From Crocinitomicaceae bacterium (GTDB lineage: Bacteria; Bacteroidota; Bacteroidia; Flavobacteriales_D; Crocinitomicaceae), in the NCBI GenBank assembly GCA_022447665.1, contig JAKVAQ010000025.1, positions 1 through 64,000 of the forward strand: a DNA stretch of 64,000 nt, read 5' to 3'. The notes below the pieces were generated by a model. That model made no database searches and had not been told where the DNA came from. It saw nothing but the letters and a program-made list of their open reading frames with translations. Shown here one piece after another: positions 41,651 through 51,313 of this stretch (positions are counted from its first letter, which is position 1; each line of letters starts with the position of its first letter). Both the position numbers and the translations under genes were made by a program.

Positions 41651-42170
41651 GATCCGGTATTGACTCTACGTCGATTTGTTTCTGACGTTTTTTAAATCTT
41701 ACGAAAGTAATTCTATAACCCACTTTAACGGAAAAATAGGCCGCCCAAGCTCCTTGATCAATGGCATCTCCGAAATCGTTAAAATAAGAAGGGCCTGCAT
41801 CCATTGAAACGTTCCATCTTCGGTTTGTGAACCATGTAAAACCAATGGGGAAATAAACGTTATAATCGCGACTTGCAATATTGAATAATCGAGTGTCAAA
41901 TATTCCCGCTACACCTAAATAAGGCATTGCTTTGCCACGCTCTATTTGCCAAGGATAAAAATATGTTTTAACCCCTGCTTTTGGGACACCGACACCGAAT
42001 TCCGTTCCCCAATGCGCATTAATGTAATGTGTAAAATGAATACCTCCAAAGGCCGATGTACCCCAAAACTGAGGACCTATTTCATTTTTAAAAAGTCCAT
42101 TGATTTGAAAGTTCTTAATGGGTACCTCATCATCTTGAGCAATAGTAATACCGCCCAAAATCATTAACAA
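41643..42170 (-). CDS. hypothetical outer-membrane-like protein
   Basis: 175 residues or slightly more. The start is uncertain: TTG 42170 gives only a short leader ('MLMILGGITIAQ'), and the frame upstream reads 'KHSFLILL', which would complete a signal peptide but has no ATG or GTG. The mature part has alternating aromatic strands ('YFPIGFTWFTNRRWNVSMDAGPSYF') typical of a small beta-barrel. It follows the thioredoxin gene closely (stop at 42191) and probably shares its transcript. Its stop overlaps gpsA by 8 bp. Confidence 0.72.
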   Translation of the reverse strand: MLMILGGITIAQDDEVPIKNFQINGLFKNEIGPQFWGTSAFGGIHFTHYINAHWGTEFGVGVPKAGVKTYFYPWQIERGKAMPYLGVAGIFDTRLFNIASRDYNVYFPIGFTWFTNRRWNVSMDAGPSYFNDFGDAIDQGAWAAYFSVKVGYRITFVRFKKRQKQIDVESIPDPN

Positions 42171-42190
42171 TATTAGAAATGAGTGTTTGA

Positions 42191-42685
42191 CTATTTCTCT
42201 TTTCCTAGAATCTTATTCGCCTCCTTAATGAAAACAGTTTCATTTTTCATGTACCCTAATTTTCCAAGAGCACTCAAATTCATTTTTCCTGTAGACTCAT
42301 CTTTCTCAGAATTAAAAATCCAAATAGTTGGATATCCTCTTACCCCAAAAGCAGCCTGAAGATCTCTGTTTTGCTGTTTTAACTCATCTGATTGTGCTGT
42401 TCTTTTAGGAAAATCTAGCTCCAATAAAATCACATTTTCATTGGCCCAAGTAATAAAATCAGGTTTAGCAAAAACATCTTTCTGTAATCTAATACACCAT
42501 CCACACCAATCACTTCCAGTAAAGAATCCGAAAATCGGCTTGCCTTGTTCCTTAGAAAGTTCGTGTGCTTCCTCCAAACTTGTATACCAAGTCAATTCCT
42601 CAGTTTCTTCGTTAACACTTGAAACGAAAGAGCTAATTAAGAACCCTAATCCTAAAATAACTCCAAAAAATGCTGTCTTTTTCAT
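42191..42685 (-). CDS. thioredoxin family protein, exported
   Basis: 164 residues with an N-terminal signal segment ('MKKTAFFGVILGLGFLISSFV') and a thioredoxin fold bearing the redox motif 'WCGWC' in 'FTGSDWCGWCIRLQKDVF'. 'GVRGYPTIWIFN' contains the cis-Pro loop. Likely a periplasmic thiol reductase or oxidase; it could be served by the DsbD-type protein encoded at 33751. Heads a transcript with the barrel-like gene at 41643. Confidence 0.88.
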   Translation of the reverse strand: MKKTAFFGVILGLGFLISSFVSSVNEETEELTWYTSLEEAHELSKEQGKPIFGFFTGSDWCGWCIRLQKDVFAKPDFITWANENVILLELDFPKRTAQSDELKQQNRDLQAAFGVRGYPTIWIFNSEKDESTGKMNLSALGKLGYMKNETVFIKEANKILGKEK

Positions 42686-42750
42686 ATCTAAAATGCTTAA
42701 GTGCGTATTCTATAGACGTTCAAAACTCTGGTAGAATAGAGATTTTAACA

Positions 42751-43722
42751 CTATTTTAACACAAAATCGTCTGAGCCCATTAGCGCTCCTTCACAATAGA
42801 GTTGTGTCTTGTAATTTCCTTTCTCAATTTCAGTGCCAAGTTCATAGAAGATACAAACATCGACTGCTTCATTCTGGTAATTGATTGATTTTTTGTCGGA
42901 ATAAAGCATGTTAGTTCCGTTGTCAGCTTTGAACGTATTCGAGGTACTCGATGTTAACACACTTCCATTTGGACCTATGACACGGAGATAAATCGTTTTA
43001 TTCCCTTTATTGGCTATAGCATTAGACCCCACCCTAAAACATGCTCTAATATGAGTACAGCTTCTTGCCTTTGTTGTCTCTTTATACGAACCTGAACTCT
43101 TCTCTTTAATTCCCTCCGAAACGATAGATGAAGCAACAAGTTTAGATCCTTTATTGACTTTATCTGTCAATTCATTCGTTGTGTTCTGAAGCTCATCACG
43201 CTCAGTTGTGACATTGTTAAGATTATTTGTTGCTTCCTCTAAGTCTACAACTAAGCCTTGATTTACTGTATTTAATGAATCAATAGTTCTTAAATAATCT
43301 TTCATGATGTTTCGTAAAGTTTCTGCTTCTTTTTGAAGCTCATATACTTTACTCACGTAATGACGTTTGTCACCTTTCGCGTCTTCAAGCTCCACTAAGA
43401 GATTACTTATCTTCTCTTTCTGAGCAGCAATACTGTCTTGCATATCAGCGTTACTTGCTTCCATGTTGTTATACATTGAAAGCATGTTCTCTAAATTCTC
43501 CTTTACATTTTCTCCCATTGCAACACCTTCATCTTCCATCATCAGGTTCAGCTCTTCAAGTTGCAATTCCAAATCGGCTCGATTATTTGAGCAATCATTT
43601 AGGCTTTTATTCTTTTCTGAAAGGAGGTAAATCATATACCCTCCACCCAAAATTAAAAGCAGAATAATAATGATATAAACTCCATCTCTCTTCTTCCCTT
43701 GATCTTTATTTTCTTCGCTCAT
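42751..43722 (-). CDS. membrane-anchored coiled-coil protein
   Basis: 323 residues. A charged N terminus, one transmembrane helix (about 14-35), a long coiled coil about 38-190 with heptads and many Asn/Glu, and a C-terminal beta domain of about 110 residues with Cys pairs ('ARSCTHIRACFRVGS'). No MCE domain. It starts 11 bases downstream of the mlaF-like gene, in the same operon. Function unknown; position suggests a link with lipid transport. Confidence 0.8.
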   Translation of the reverse strand: MSEENKDQGKKRDGVYIIIILLLILGGGYMIYLLSEKNKSLNDCSNNRADLELQLEELNLMMEDEGVAMGENVKENLENMLSMYNNMEASNADMQDSIAAQKEKISNLLVELEDAKGDKRHYVSKVYELQKEAETLRNIMKDYLRTIDSLNTVNQGLVVDLEEATNNLNNVTTERDELQNTTNELTDKVNKGSKLVASSIVSEGIKEKSSGSYKETTKARSCTHIRACFRVGSNAIANKGNKTIYLRVIGPNGSVLTSSTSNTFKADNGTNMLYSDKKSINYQNEAVDVCIFYELGTEIEKGNYKTQLYCEGALMGSDDFVLK

Positions 43723-43733
43723 AATAGGTTAAA

Positions 43734-44492
43734 TTAGATTAGTTTTTCTCTCAAGTTCTTCATAAACGAAGATGCGTAAACAAAGTCTACCACCTCCTGA
43801 TTATCTGTCTTAATGATATCTTTATTGGATCCTTCCCACCAATTTCTTCCTGCATTGATAAACATAATATGATCACCAATTTCCATCACTGAATTCATAT
43901 CATGGGTAATTACCACCGTAGTGATATTATACTCGTAAGTAATCTCTTTAATTAGGTTATCGATGACAATTGAAGTTTTAGGATCTAGTCCAGAATTTGG
44001 TTCATCACAAAACAAATACTTAGGATTCATGGCAATAGCTCGTGCTATTCCAATACGTTTTTGCATACCTCCTGAAGTCTCGGCTGGTTTCAAATCGTTT
44101 TTTCCATTCAGATTTACTCGATCCAAACATTCATTCACCCTATCCTTCATTTCTGCTTCACTCATATCAGTAAACATGCGCAAAGGAAACTTCACATTTT
44201 CCTCTACCGAAAGAGAATCAAATAAGGCAGAACCTTGAAATAACATTCCAATTTCTTGCCTCACAACTGACCTTTCTCTTTGAGTCATAGCAGAGAAATT
44301 TCTACCATCATACAATATAGCTCCTCCCTCGTCTACTTCATGCAGTCCCACAATACATTTGGTAAGTACCGATTTACCTTGCCCCGAAGCACCAATTATT
44401 AAATTAACCCTTCCAGGAACAAACTCGGTTGTAATATCAAATAGAATTTGAGTATCGCCAAACATCTTATTAACTCCTTTTACCTCAATCAT
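43734..44492 (-). CDS. ABC transporter ATPase, MlaF-like
   Basis: 252 residues. Walker A 'GASGQGKSV' (34-42), signature 'TSGGMQKR' (unusual SGGM, characteristic of MlaF), Walker B 'YLFCDEPNSGLDP' and H-loop 'VITHDM'. With the MlaE-like permease whose stop overlaps its start (TAATG at 44490-44494), it forms the inner-membrane engine that moves phospholipids between membranes. Confidence 0.92.
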   Translation of the reverse strand: MIEVKGVNKMFGDTQILFDITTEFVPGRVNLIIGASGQGKSVLTKCIVGLHEVDEGGAILYDGRNFSAMTQRERSVVRQEIGMLFQGSALFDSLSVEENVKFPLRMFTDMSEAEMKDRVNECLDRVNLNGKNDLKPAETSGGMQKRIGIARAIAMNPKYLFCDEPNSGLDPKTSIVIDNLIKEITYEYNITTVVITHDMNSVMEIGDHIMFINAGRNWWEGSNKDIIKTDNQEVVDFVYASSFMKNLREKLI

Positions 44493-45238
44493 TAAATAAG
44501 GATTAATTGAGTAAGTACGTAGTTTGCTAATAGTATTGCTACTGAAGAAGCCACAACGGCTTGAGTACTCGAACGACCAACTTCCAATGCCCCACCTTTT
44601 GTGTAATATCCAAAATAGCTAGCAATTGAAGTAATCAAGAAAGCGAATACCATGGTTTTGGAAAGCGCATAATATAGACCGTTCGCATCTGTGGCCCAGA
44701 AAGCCCTTACGCCCAATACGTAGGTTTCAGTAGAATACAATCCACTCTGAACACCTGCTATCCATCCTCCGATCAAACTCAACACCATTGATAGGATAAT
44801 AACGAAAGGAAAGAAAATGGTTGCAGCTAAAATTTTAGGAAGCATTAAATAACCAATAGAATTAACACCCATTATATCGAGCGCATCTATTTGTTCAGTA
44901 ACACGCATTGAACCTATTTCAGAAGCGATATTCGATCCTACTTTACCCGCAATAATCAAGGAGATAATTGTGGGAGAAAACTCTAGAATTGTAGACTGAC
45001 GCGTAATGTATCCTATTGTGTAGTTCGGTAATAGGGGTGAACTCATGTTGGAAGCAGTTTGTAAACTAATTACAGCCCCCATAAATATCGATAAGAATCC
45101 AACCAGTGGGATTGAGTTAATTACAATAGCCTCTATTTCCTTAAAAAACATTGGCCAAAAGACCTTCATCTTCTCAGGCTTAGAAAAAGCAAATCGAAGC
45201 ATGATGAAGTAACGCCCTATGTGTTCAAACAGGTTCAT
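44492..45238 (-). CDS. MlaE-family permease
   Basis: 248 residues with five or six helices. The conserved MlaE pattern is readable: 'GFLSIFMGAVISLQTA' near 45-60, 'AGKVGSNIASEIGSMRVTEQIDALDIMG' in layout (the EQIDAL amphipathic region) and 'IASYFGYYTKGGALEVGRSSTQAVVAS' in layout near the C terminus. Membrane subunit of a phospholipid transporter; partner of the following ATPase gene. Confidence 0.94.
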   Translation of the reverse strand: MNLFEHIGRYFIMLRFAFSKPEKMKVFWPMFFKEIEAIVINSIPLVGFLSIFMGAVISLQTASNMSSPLLPNYTIGYITRQSTILEFSPTIISLIIAGKVGSNIASEIGSMRVTEQIDALDIMGVNSIGYLMLPKILAATIFFPFVIILSMVLSLIGGWIAGVQSGLYSTETYVLGVRAFWATDANGLYYALSKTMVFAFLITSIASYFGYYTKGGALEVGRSSTQAVVASSVAILLANYVLTQLILI

Positions 45239-45340
45239 TCTAAACTGCTAAAATAGTTAATATTTTTGGTGCTTCTCGTTAAGAAATCATAAGATAAGTC
45301 AAAATATTTCAACGGTCCAAAAACTTCATTTAAAAAGCGA

Positions 45341-45348
45341 TACTTTTG
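45341..45348 (+). promoter_or_regulatory. -7 box of the DUF2797 gene
   Basis: TACTTTTG, four bases before ATG 45353 and 25 before ATG 45374. It favours either a nearly leaderless message or the later start. Confidence 0.5.
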
Positions 45349-45352
45349 TAGT

Positions 45353-46141
45353 ATGAAATTACGGTTCAAAAAAATGCGTACAAAACTCGAGGAAAAGGTT
45401 CAATACAACCTTGTTTCAGACGAAGTTGATATTGATATGAACGCGTTAATTGGAAGTAAAATCAAACTCAAATATGAGGGTGTTACGCAGTGCATGAGCT
45501 GCAATAAATACAAGAAACTCTTTGCTCAAGGTATTTGTTTTGACTGTTTTAACACTTCCGCAATGGCTAGCCCATGTATCTTAAGACCAGAACTTTGCGA
45601 GGGACACTTAGGTAAAGGAAGAGATATTGAATGGGAAAAAGCCAACCATGTACAGCCACATGTCGTTTACTTTGCCGTAGCCTCTGGCCTAAAGGTTGGA
45701 GTTACAAGAGAAACGCAGGTTCCAACACGTTGGATTGATCAAGGTGCTAGTTATGCGATTAAAATTGCTGAAACGCCTTACAGACAGTTGGCGGGAGAAC
45801 TAGAGGTAGCACTTAAAGGATCTTTTACAGACAAAACAAATTGGCAAAGAATGTTGAAAAACGAAATTGCCGATTACGATTTGGTTGAAGAGAAATGGGA
45901 ATTAGAAGGTCTTTTACCAATGGACTTGGTGGATTATATGTCAGAAGACGACGAGATCACTGAAATAAACTATCCAGTTTTAGCGTTTCCAGATAAAGTT
46001 AAATCGGTTAACCTTGACAAGGTGCCGGAAGTTGAGCAACAACTATTAGGAATTAAAGGACAGTACTTGATTTTTGATGATAATAAAGTATTGAACGTAA
46101 GAAAGTTTGAAGGATATCATGTGGAGATTGATATGGATTAA
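45353..46141 (+). CDS. DUF2797 protein
   Basis: 262 residues. Cys47, Cys50, Cys62 and Cys65 form a four-cysteine zinc site ('CMSCNKYKKLFAQGICFDC' layout), followed by 'SPCILRPELCEGHLGKGRDIEWE', 'HVVYFAVASGLKVGVTRETQVPTRWIDQGA' in layout, and 'YRQLAGELEVALKGSFTDKTNWQRML' in layout, the DUF2797 pattern; that region resembles a GIY-YIG-like core. Function not established. ATG 45374 is an alternative start. The 3' end overlaps the kelch gene start. Confidence 0.88.
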   Translation: MKLRFKKMRTKLEEKVQYNLVSDEVDIDMNALIGSKIKLKYEGVTQCMSCNKYKKLFAQGICFDCFNTSAMASPCILRPELCEGHLGKGRDIEWEKANHVQPHVVYFAVASGLKVGVTRETQVPTRWIDQGASYAIKIAETPYRQLAGELEVALKGSFTDKTNWQRMLKNEIADYDLVEEKWELEGLLPMDLVDYMSEDDEITEINYPVLAFPDKVKSVNLDKVPEVEQQLLGIKGQYLIFDDNKVLNVRKFEGYHVEIDMD

Positions 46142-47405
46142 GTTAATTTTTGTTTTACTGAGTTTTATCGGTAAACAAAATACTTATGCCCAATTCGGCT
46201 GGACTTGGACCGAAATGGAAGAAATGCCCATCCCTATTTCGAACAATGCCGTTACTACAGGTTCAGTTGCCGGTGAAATCTACCTTTATTCGTTTGGCGG
46301 AATAGACTCTACAAAAATATTTAGCGGAATTACTCAAAACTCTTTTAGGTACCGCGTTTCTGATGATACTTGGGAAGAAATAGCACCGCTACCAACAGAT
46401 TTACCATTAATCGCTTCGGCAGCCAGCAATGTGAAAAATAGAATTTACATTATTGGTGGTTACAATGTTGACGCAAGTGGTCACGAAATATCGAGCAACG
46501 AGGTAATTATTTATGACCCGGAATCAAACTTATATGTTTCGGGAGGTGAAAGTATTCCCGTTCCTATTGATGATCACGTACAATGCGTGTGGAGAGATAG
46601 TTTGATTTACGTAATCACTGGATGGAGTAATACCACGAATATAAACAACGTACAGATCTACAATCCTTCGCTTAACACTTGGTCTGAAGGTACTGAAGTT
46701 CCTAACCATGTAAACTACAAAGTATTTGGAGGATCTGGGACAATTATTGGCGATACAATTTACTACTACAGCGGCGCTACAACGAGTACATCATTCAGTG
46801 GTAATAAAAAAATTAGAATGGGAATCATTAACCCGGATGATCCAACTGAAATCGAATGGTCGTTATTAGAAGATGGACCTAATAAAAAGTACCGCGCAGC
46901 TTGCGTAAATTATGGCGAAAAACTCTTTTGGATAGGTGGTAGCGAAAGAACTTATAATTACGACGGATTAGGGTATGATGATGGTACAGGAGTGCCTCCA
47001 CACCAGCAAATACTAACCTTTAATACTGCCGACTCTACATGGGAAGCAAGTGATGAAGGACCAATTGGCGTGATGGATCTTCGCGGGATAGGACAAATTG
47101 CTAGCAGTATTTGGATAATCTGTGGCGGTATGACTTTTGACCAAGAAGTGAGCAACAAGACCTATATGATTCAATACGACCCGGTGGTTGTTGGGATCGA
47201 AGAAAATAAGAATACATTTAATATTATTGATAGAACAATTCAGTTCTCTGGACCAGTAGAGCAAGTTAAAATTTATGGATTAGATGGAAGCCTGTTGAGT
47301 CTTTCTAATAGTCCTATTATTCCTGAAGAAATTTATGGGATGATCATCGTGGAATTGACACCTGTAAGCGGCCCTTCAATTTTTAAGAAGGCTGTTCTTT
47401 TTTAA
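46119..47405 (+). CDS. secreted kelch-repeat protein
   Basis: 428 residues from ATG 46119, which overlaps the end of the DUF2797 gene by 23 bases. Signal peptide ends 'NTYAQ'. Residues about 30-360 are kelch repeats ('IYIIGGYN', 'NTWSEG', 'LFWIGGSERTYNYDG') forming a propeller. The last 65 residues ('VEQVKIYGLDGSLLSLSNSP') look like a short or degenerate T9SS sorting domain. Ligand unknown. Translation is probably coupled to the DUF2797 gene. Stops of this gene and the convergent DUF5916 gene share TTAA (47402-47405). Confidence 0.82.
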   Translation: MWRLIWIKLIFVLLSFIGKQNTYAQFGWTWTEMEEMPIPISNNAVTTGSVAGEIYLYSFGGIDSTKIFSGITQNSFRYRVSDDTWEEIAPLPTDLPLIASAASNVKNRIYIIGGYNVDASGHEISSNEVIIYDPESNLYVSGGESIPVPIDDHVQCVWRDSLIYVITGWSNTTNINNVQIYNPSLNTWSEGTEVPNHVNYKVFGGSGTIIGDTIYYYSGATTSTSFSGNKKIRMGIINPDDPTEIEWSLLEDGPNKKYRAACVNYGEKLFWIGGSERTYNYDGLGYDDGTGVPPHQQILTFNTADSTWEASDEGPIGVMDLRGIGQIASSIWIICGGMTFDQEVSNKTYMIQYDPVVVGIEENKNTFNIIDRTIQFSGPVEQVKIYGLDGSLLSLSNSPIIPEEIYGMIIVELTPVSGPSIFKKAVLF

Positions 47406-49864
47406 ATTCTTCTTTTCTTTCGAGCCCTCTCTTGAATCATAAAATAATCAATGTAATAGAGAATTTTGATGGAGAGACTATTCGTTGCGGGACCACTTGC
47501 TAAAACACCTAAATTTTCGAAATAATTATTCTCAACTTCCTGCGTGAAACTGAAAATGGAATTCTTCCAAACCAAGGTCATTTCACTACCTGGCAAAAAG
47601 ATCCAACGATAAACCATATCAATTGTAAAGGCATCATAACTATTATCGTGAAGCGATTGCCCATCGATATCCAGCCCGGTATATTCCGATGGGTCCATTA
47701 TTCCATCCTCGTTGAGCACATAAAAACTATTATAATCCAGCTTAGACCAGTAATGTCTTAAACGGAATGTAATTCCCATGGTATTGTTAAAGATATACGA
47801 AAGGTCTATTGTATTTGTAATAGTCGTTCTATCTCTTTTGGCAAAGATCGGATCATCGCCAATATAAGGAACTCTAAAATCTGTTGTTAACGCGACTCCT
47901 TCTTCATTGTACTCGTTATTTTGATTGTAACGGTAAACTAGAAACCATTTGTCATTGAATCTAATTCGCGGACTTATGTTTAAGTCGAAACCATCTCTTC
48001 CGTCCTCAAAATAATGTAAACATCCTCCGCGAACATCCAAGGCAAAAGGCTTACTATAATCCGTAGAAATCCAGGCACCAGTAAATGTCATAGCATCCCC
48101 CAAATAGAAACGGCCAGGAGTTCTTGGTTCAAAATAATCTTTTGGGCGTACTGGTACTATTTCTAAATCAAAACCACCTGAAGTAAAGTTTCTGAAGTTT
48201 GCACCTGAACTCGCAGAGATTTGAAAATTAAAGAAATCATCTGGATTAATAAAACGCTGATAATTCAACGTCAAGGATGACCATGTTCTAAAAATTCGCC
48301 AAAATGGTTTGTACGTATTATAACGCACAAAGGCATTTGTATTTCTTAAGTTTGTTTGTGTGTTGAAGCCAAGATCATTTGGGTCATAATTTTCGCCTAT
48401 TTCGTTATAATTAATTCCTCCTTGTAGGTTACCCGCAGACTTTTCAGCCCCAACCCAATACATATGTCCCAAATCCGTATTTCCTTCGAAGAATTTCTGA
48501 GATAAATTTCCGATGCCCCAAAAGTTAAAAGTTTGGCCTTTTGTGTAGGTATCAATCACGAATGAGGTGACATTCGCGTCATAGGTTTCCCCCTCTCGCC
48601 ACACATTGGTATTGGTTAAGGCAACGCTGGAATTATTTTTTAAGTTTTGATCAATAACAAAGACATTATAATTTGACAATGGGCCTGTTTGAACTTCTCT
48701 ATCGGCTCCGGTCACAGTATCTAAAACTGTGGCCGTCATCCTTCCAGTAACCCCATTAAATATTCCTATTCCAGTTCCTTTTTTCGTTCTTCCAGAAAGT
48801 TTTGTAGCATTCAGTAATTGTGAAGTCGCAGGGTTACTTTCCACTATTTCCGTAGAATCTAAATCTCCATATACAGCGCTAGCATTCACAGGCGCTCCTC
48901 CAATTCTTCGGGAATAAAAAATGCTTCCGGGCTTATTAAATAGCTCCGTTCCTTCGGTAAAAAACTGACGTCTTTCATTAAAGTAAACTTCAAATGGAGA
49001 AGTATTTAACACTTGGTTATCGAACTGTACTTGACCAAAATCTGGAATTAGAGTCATATCCAATGTAAAGGCCTCATTCACTCCCCACTTAATGTCCGCA
49101 CCTCCGTTTCCACTGTATGAGTTTGTACCATCGTAATTTTCGATGTAGCCAGAAACATAAGGCGTCAAGGCTAAACGCAAGGGTGAGTCAACATCTTTAA
49201 TTCCTTTAAGAGTGCCTAATTGAGAAATAAGATTTAAGCCTGCAGGGTCGAAAAAGTTCCAGTTTGAGATTTCACGATTTCTTCTAATATTTCGAGCGAA
49301 GTTTATTCCCCAATCATTGGTAGCCTCTTTTGAAAATCGAATTGCTGCAAAGGGAATTTTTAACTCCGCTACCCAGCTATCGTTATTCACTTGAACAGCG
49401 CTCCACCAAACAGCATTCCAGTTTTCATCTACATTTTCTACGTTATGTAGCTCATCAACTTGAACTCCAGCAGAAGTAACCATAAAAGTAAACCCTATGG
49501 TACCTGCATTATAAGGATCTATAATTACACCAAACCAATCAGCGTTTCCTAAATCGTCACGTTGAGACAAGGTAAGAGTCATTGAGTCCGGTTGCTCATA
49601 CATGGTTGCTCCAACATAAATAGCACCGTCATCATAAGCAATCTTTACTTCAGTTTTTCCTATTGAGGGTGCACCTGCCACAGGTGTATTCTGAATAAAA
49701 TCGTTAGCTACTTCCAAATCTTTCCAAAACTCCTCATCTAATACGCCATCGACATCTACTTCCGCATTGATTCTTGTGATCCCCATTTCTTTTCGCTCAA
49801 TGGCTTCTTGAGCCAGAGCAAAATGCGCTAAAAATAATATGTGAAAGAGCCAGATTTTTTTCAC
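47402..49864 (-). CDS. DUF5916 outer membrane protein with CBM9-like domain
   Basis: 820 residues. Signal peptide 1-18 (ALAQ). N-terminal CBM9-like domain about 25-215: 'DGVLDEEFWKDLEVANDFIQNTPVAG', 'IAYDDGAIYVGATMYEQP', 'WVAELKIPFAAIRF'. The rest is a DUF5916 barrel with 'YFNERRQFFTEGTELF' and 'SRRIGGAPVNA'. Likely an outer membrane protein that binds or passes carbohydrates; substrate unknown. Single gene. Confidence 0.9.
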   Translation of the reverse strand: MKKIWLFHILFLAHFALAQEAIERKEMGITRINAEVDVDGVLDEEFWKDLEVANDFIQNTPVAGAPSIGKTEVKIAYDDGAIYVGATMYEQPDSMTLTLSQRDDLGNADWFGVIIDPYNAGTIGFTFMVTSAGVQVDELHNVENVDENWNAVWWSAVQVNNDSWVAELKIPFAAIRFSKEATNDWGINFARNIRRNREISNWNFFDPAGLNLISQLGTLKGIKDVDSPLRLALTPYVSGYIENYDGTNSYSGNGGADIKWGVNEAFTLDMTLIPDFGQVQFDNQVLNTSPFEVYFNERRQFFTEGTELFNKPGSIFYSRRIGGAPVNASAVYGDLDSTEIVESNPATSQLLNATKLSGRTKKGTGIGIFNGVTGRMTATVLDTVTGADREVQTGPLSNYNVFVIDQNLKNNSSVALTNTNVWREGETYDANVTSFVIDTYTKGQTFNFWGIGNLSQKFFEGNTDLGHMYWVGAEKSAGNLQGGINYNEIGENYDPNDLGFNTQTNLRNTNAFVRYNTYKPFWRIFRTWSSLTLNYQRFINPDDFFNFQISASSGANFRNFTSGGFDLEIVPVRPKDYFEPRTPGRFYLGDAMTFTGAWISTDYSKPFALDVRGGCLHYFEDGRDGFDLNISPRIRFNDKWFLVYRYNQNNEYNEEGVALTTDFRVPYIGDDPIFAKRDRTTITNTIDLSYIFNNTMGITFRLRHYWSKLDYNSFYVLNEDGIMDPSEYTGLDIDGQSLHDNSYDAFTIDMVYRWIFLPGSEMTLVWKNSIFSFTQEVENNYFENLGVLASGPATNSLSIKILYYIDYFMIQERARKKRRI

Positions 49865-49930
49865 CGTACAAAAGTAGCTGAGATTGCTTGATTTTCTTTC
49901 TAAGATTGGGTTGAAGGGTTATAATACTGG

Positions 49931-49966
49931 ATAAAAAAACCCTGCTTCAAAAAAAGCAGGGTTTTC
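49931..49966 (-). terminator. intrinsic terminator of the acyl-CoA dehydrogenase gene
   Basis: AAACCCTGCTT (49937-49947) with AAGCAGGGTTT (49954-49964); T-run on the minus strand, also usable on the plus strand. Confidence 0.86.
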
Positions 49967-49983
49967 ATTATAGTAGATAATAT

Positions 49984-51192
49984 TTATTTCATCTTACTCA
50001 AGTCTGGAGCCTCACGTGTAAATGAAGGTATACCAGTAACATCCATACCTGTGATTAGTAAGTGAATATCATGTGTTCCTTCATAAGTAACTACAGATTC
50101 TAAGTTCGCCATATGACGCATGATGGAGTACTCATTAGTAATACCCATTCCACCAAGAATTTGTCTTGCTTCTCGTGCTATATTCAATGCGATTTCCACG
50201 TTATTGCGCTTAGCCATTGATATTTGAGCCGAAGTAGCTTTTCCATCGTTTCTTAATTGGCCTAAACGGAACGTCAACAATTGCGCTTTTGTGATTTCTG
50301 TAATCATCTCAGCTAATTTCTTTTGCGTTAACTGAAATGCTCCAATTGGAACACCAAATTGAATACGCTCTTTTGAATATCTCAACGCCTGATCATAACA
50401 GTCCATAGCAGCACCTAACGCACCCCACGCAATTCCGTAACGAGCAGAATCAAGACAGCTTAAAGGAGCTCCCAATCCTGATCTTCCAGGAAGTAAATTC
50501 TCTTTAGGCACTTTAACGTCATTAAAAATCAACTCACCAGTAATCGATGCTCTTAACGATAGTTTTCCATGCATTTCAGGAGCAGAAAATCCTTCCATTC
50601 CTTTCTCTACTAATAAACCGTGAATTCTTCCTTCTTCGTTCTTTGCCCAAACTACAGCTACATCCGAAAGAGGAGCGTTAGAAATCCACATTTTAGCACC
50701 ATTCAGCAAATAATGATCACCCATATCTTTAAAATTGGTAATCATTCCGCCGGGGTTTGATCCGTGGTCAGGTTCTGTTAGACCGAAGCATCCTAAAAAT
50801 TCACCCGAAGCAAGCTTTGGAAGGAATTTTTGCTTCTGTTCCTCTGAACCATATTTCCATATCGGATACATCACTAATGAACTTTGTACCGAGGAAGTAG
50901 ATCTTAAACCAGAATCACATCTTTCTAACTCCTGCATGATTAAACCATATGAAATCTGATCCAATCCTGGTCCACCATACTCTGTTGGAATATAAGGTCC
51001 GAATGCTCCGATTTCTCCTAATCCAGGAATAATCTGCTTAGGGAAGTCAGCTCTTTCATAATAGTCCTCGATGATAGGAGAAACATTTTGCTTTACCCAC
51101 GCGCGCGCCGTGTCGCGAATTAACTTGTGCTCGTCTGAGAGCAAATCATCCATGTTGTAATAATCTGGATGTGTATATAAATCTGTTGACAT
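49984..51192 (-). CDS. acyl-CoA dehydrogenase, glutaryl-CoA dehydrogenase type
   Basis: 402 residues. FAD enzyme; the glutaryl-CoA type oxidises and decarboxylates glutaryl-CoA to crotonyl-CoA in lysine and tryptophan breakdown. Visible: 'GLRSTSSVQSSLVMYPIWKYGSEEQK' layout with the substrate-binding Arg, 'CFGLTEPDHGSNPGGM' FAD site, 'KMWISNAPLSDVAVVWAK', and the catalytic base Glu371 in 'TYEGTHDIHLL'. The RS-x-SVQSSLVM stretch is the mark that separates this type from other acyl-CoA dehydrogenases. Single gene. Confidence 0.9.
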   Translation of the reverse strand: MSTDLYTHPDYYNMDDLLSDEHKLIRDTARAWVKQNVSPIIEDYYERADFPKQIIPGLGEIGAFGPYIPTEYGGPGLDQISYGLIMQELERCDSGLRSTSSVQSSLVMYPIWKYGSEEQKQKFLPKLASGEFLGCFGLTEPDHGSNPGGMITNFKDMGDHYLLNGAKMWISNAPLSDVAVVWAKNEEGRIHGLLVEKGMEGFSAPEMHGKLSLRASITGELIFNDVKVPKENLLPGRSGLGAPLSCLDSARYGIAWGALGAAMDCYDQALRYSKERIQFGVPIGAFQLTQKKLAEMITEITKAQLLTFRLGQLRNDGKATSAQISMAKRNNVEIALNIAREARQILGGMGITNEYSIMRHMANLESVVTYEGTHDIHLLITGMDVTGIPSFTREAPDLSKMK

Positions 51193-51313
51193 ATTTAATA
51201 CAAATTTGACTACAAAAGTAAATATTTTAACAAGATGAATACTGAGTTGTTCATTATTTTAATCAACAATGTAAAAGATAAAACCTTAAACTCATAAATT
51301 AGTATCCATTATT

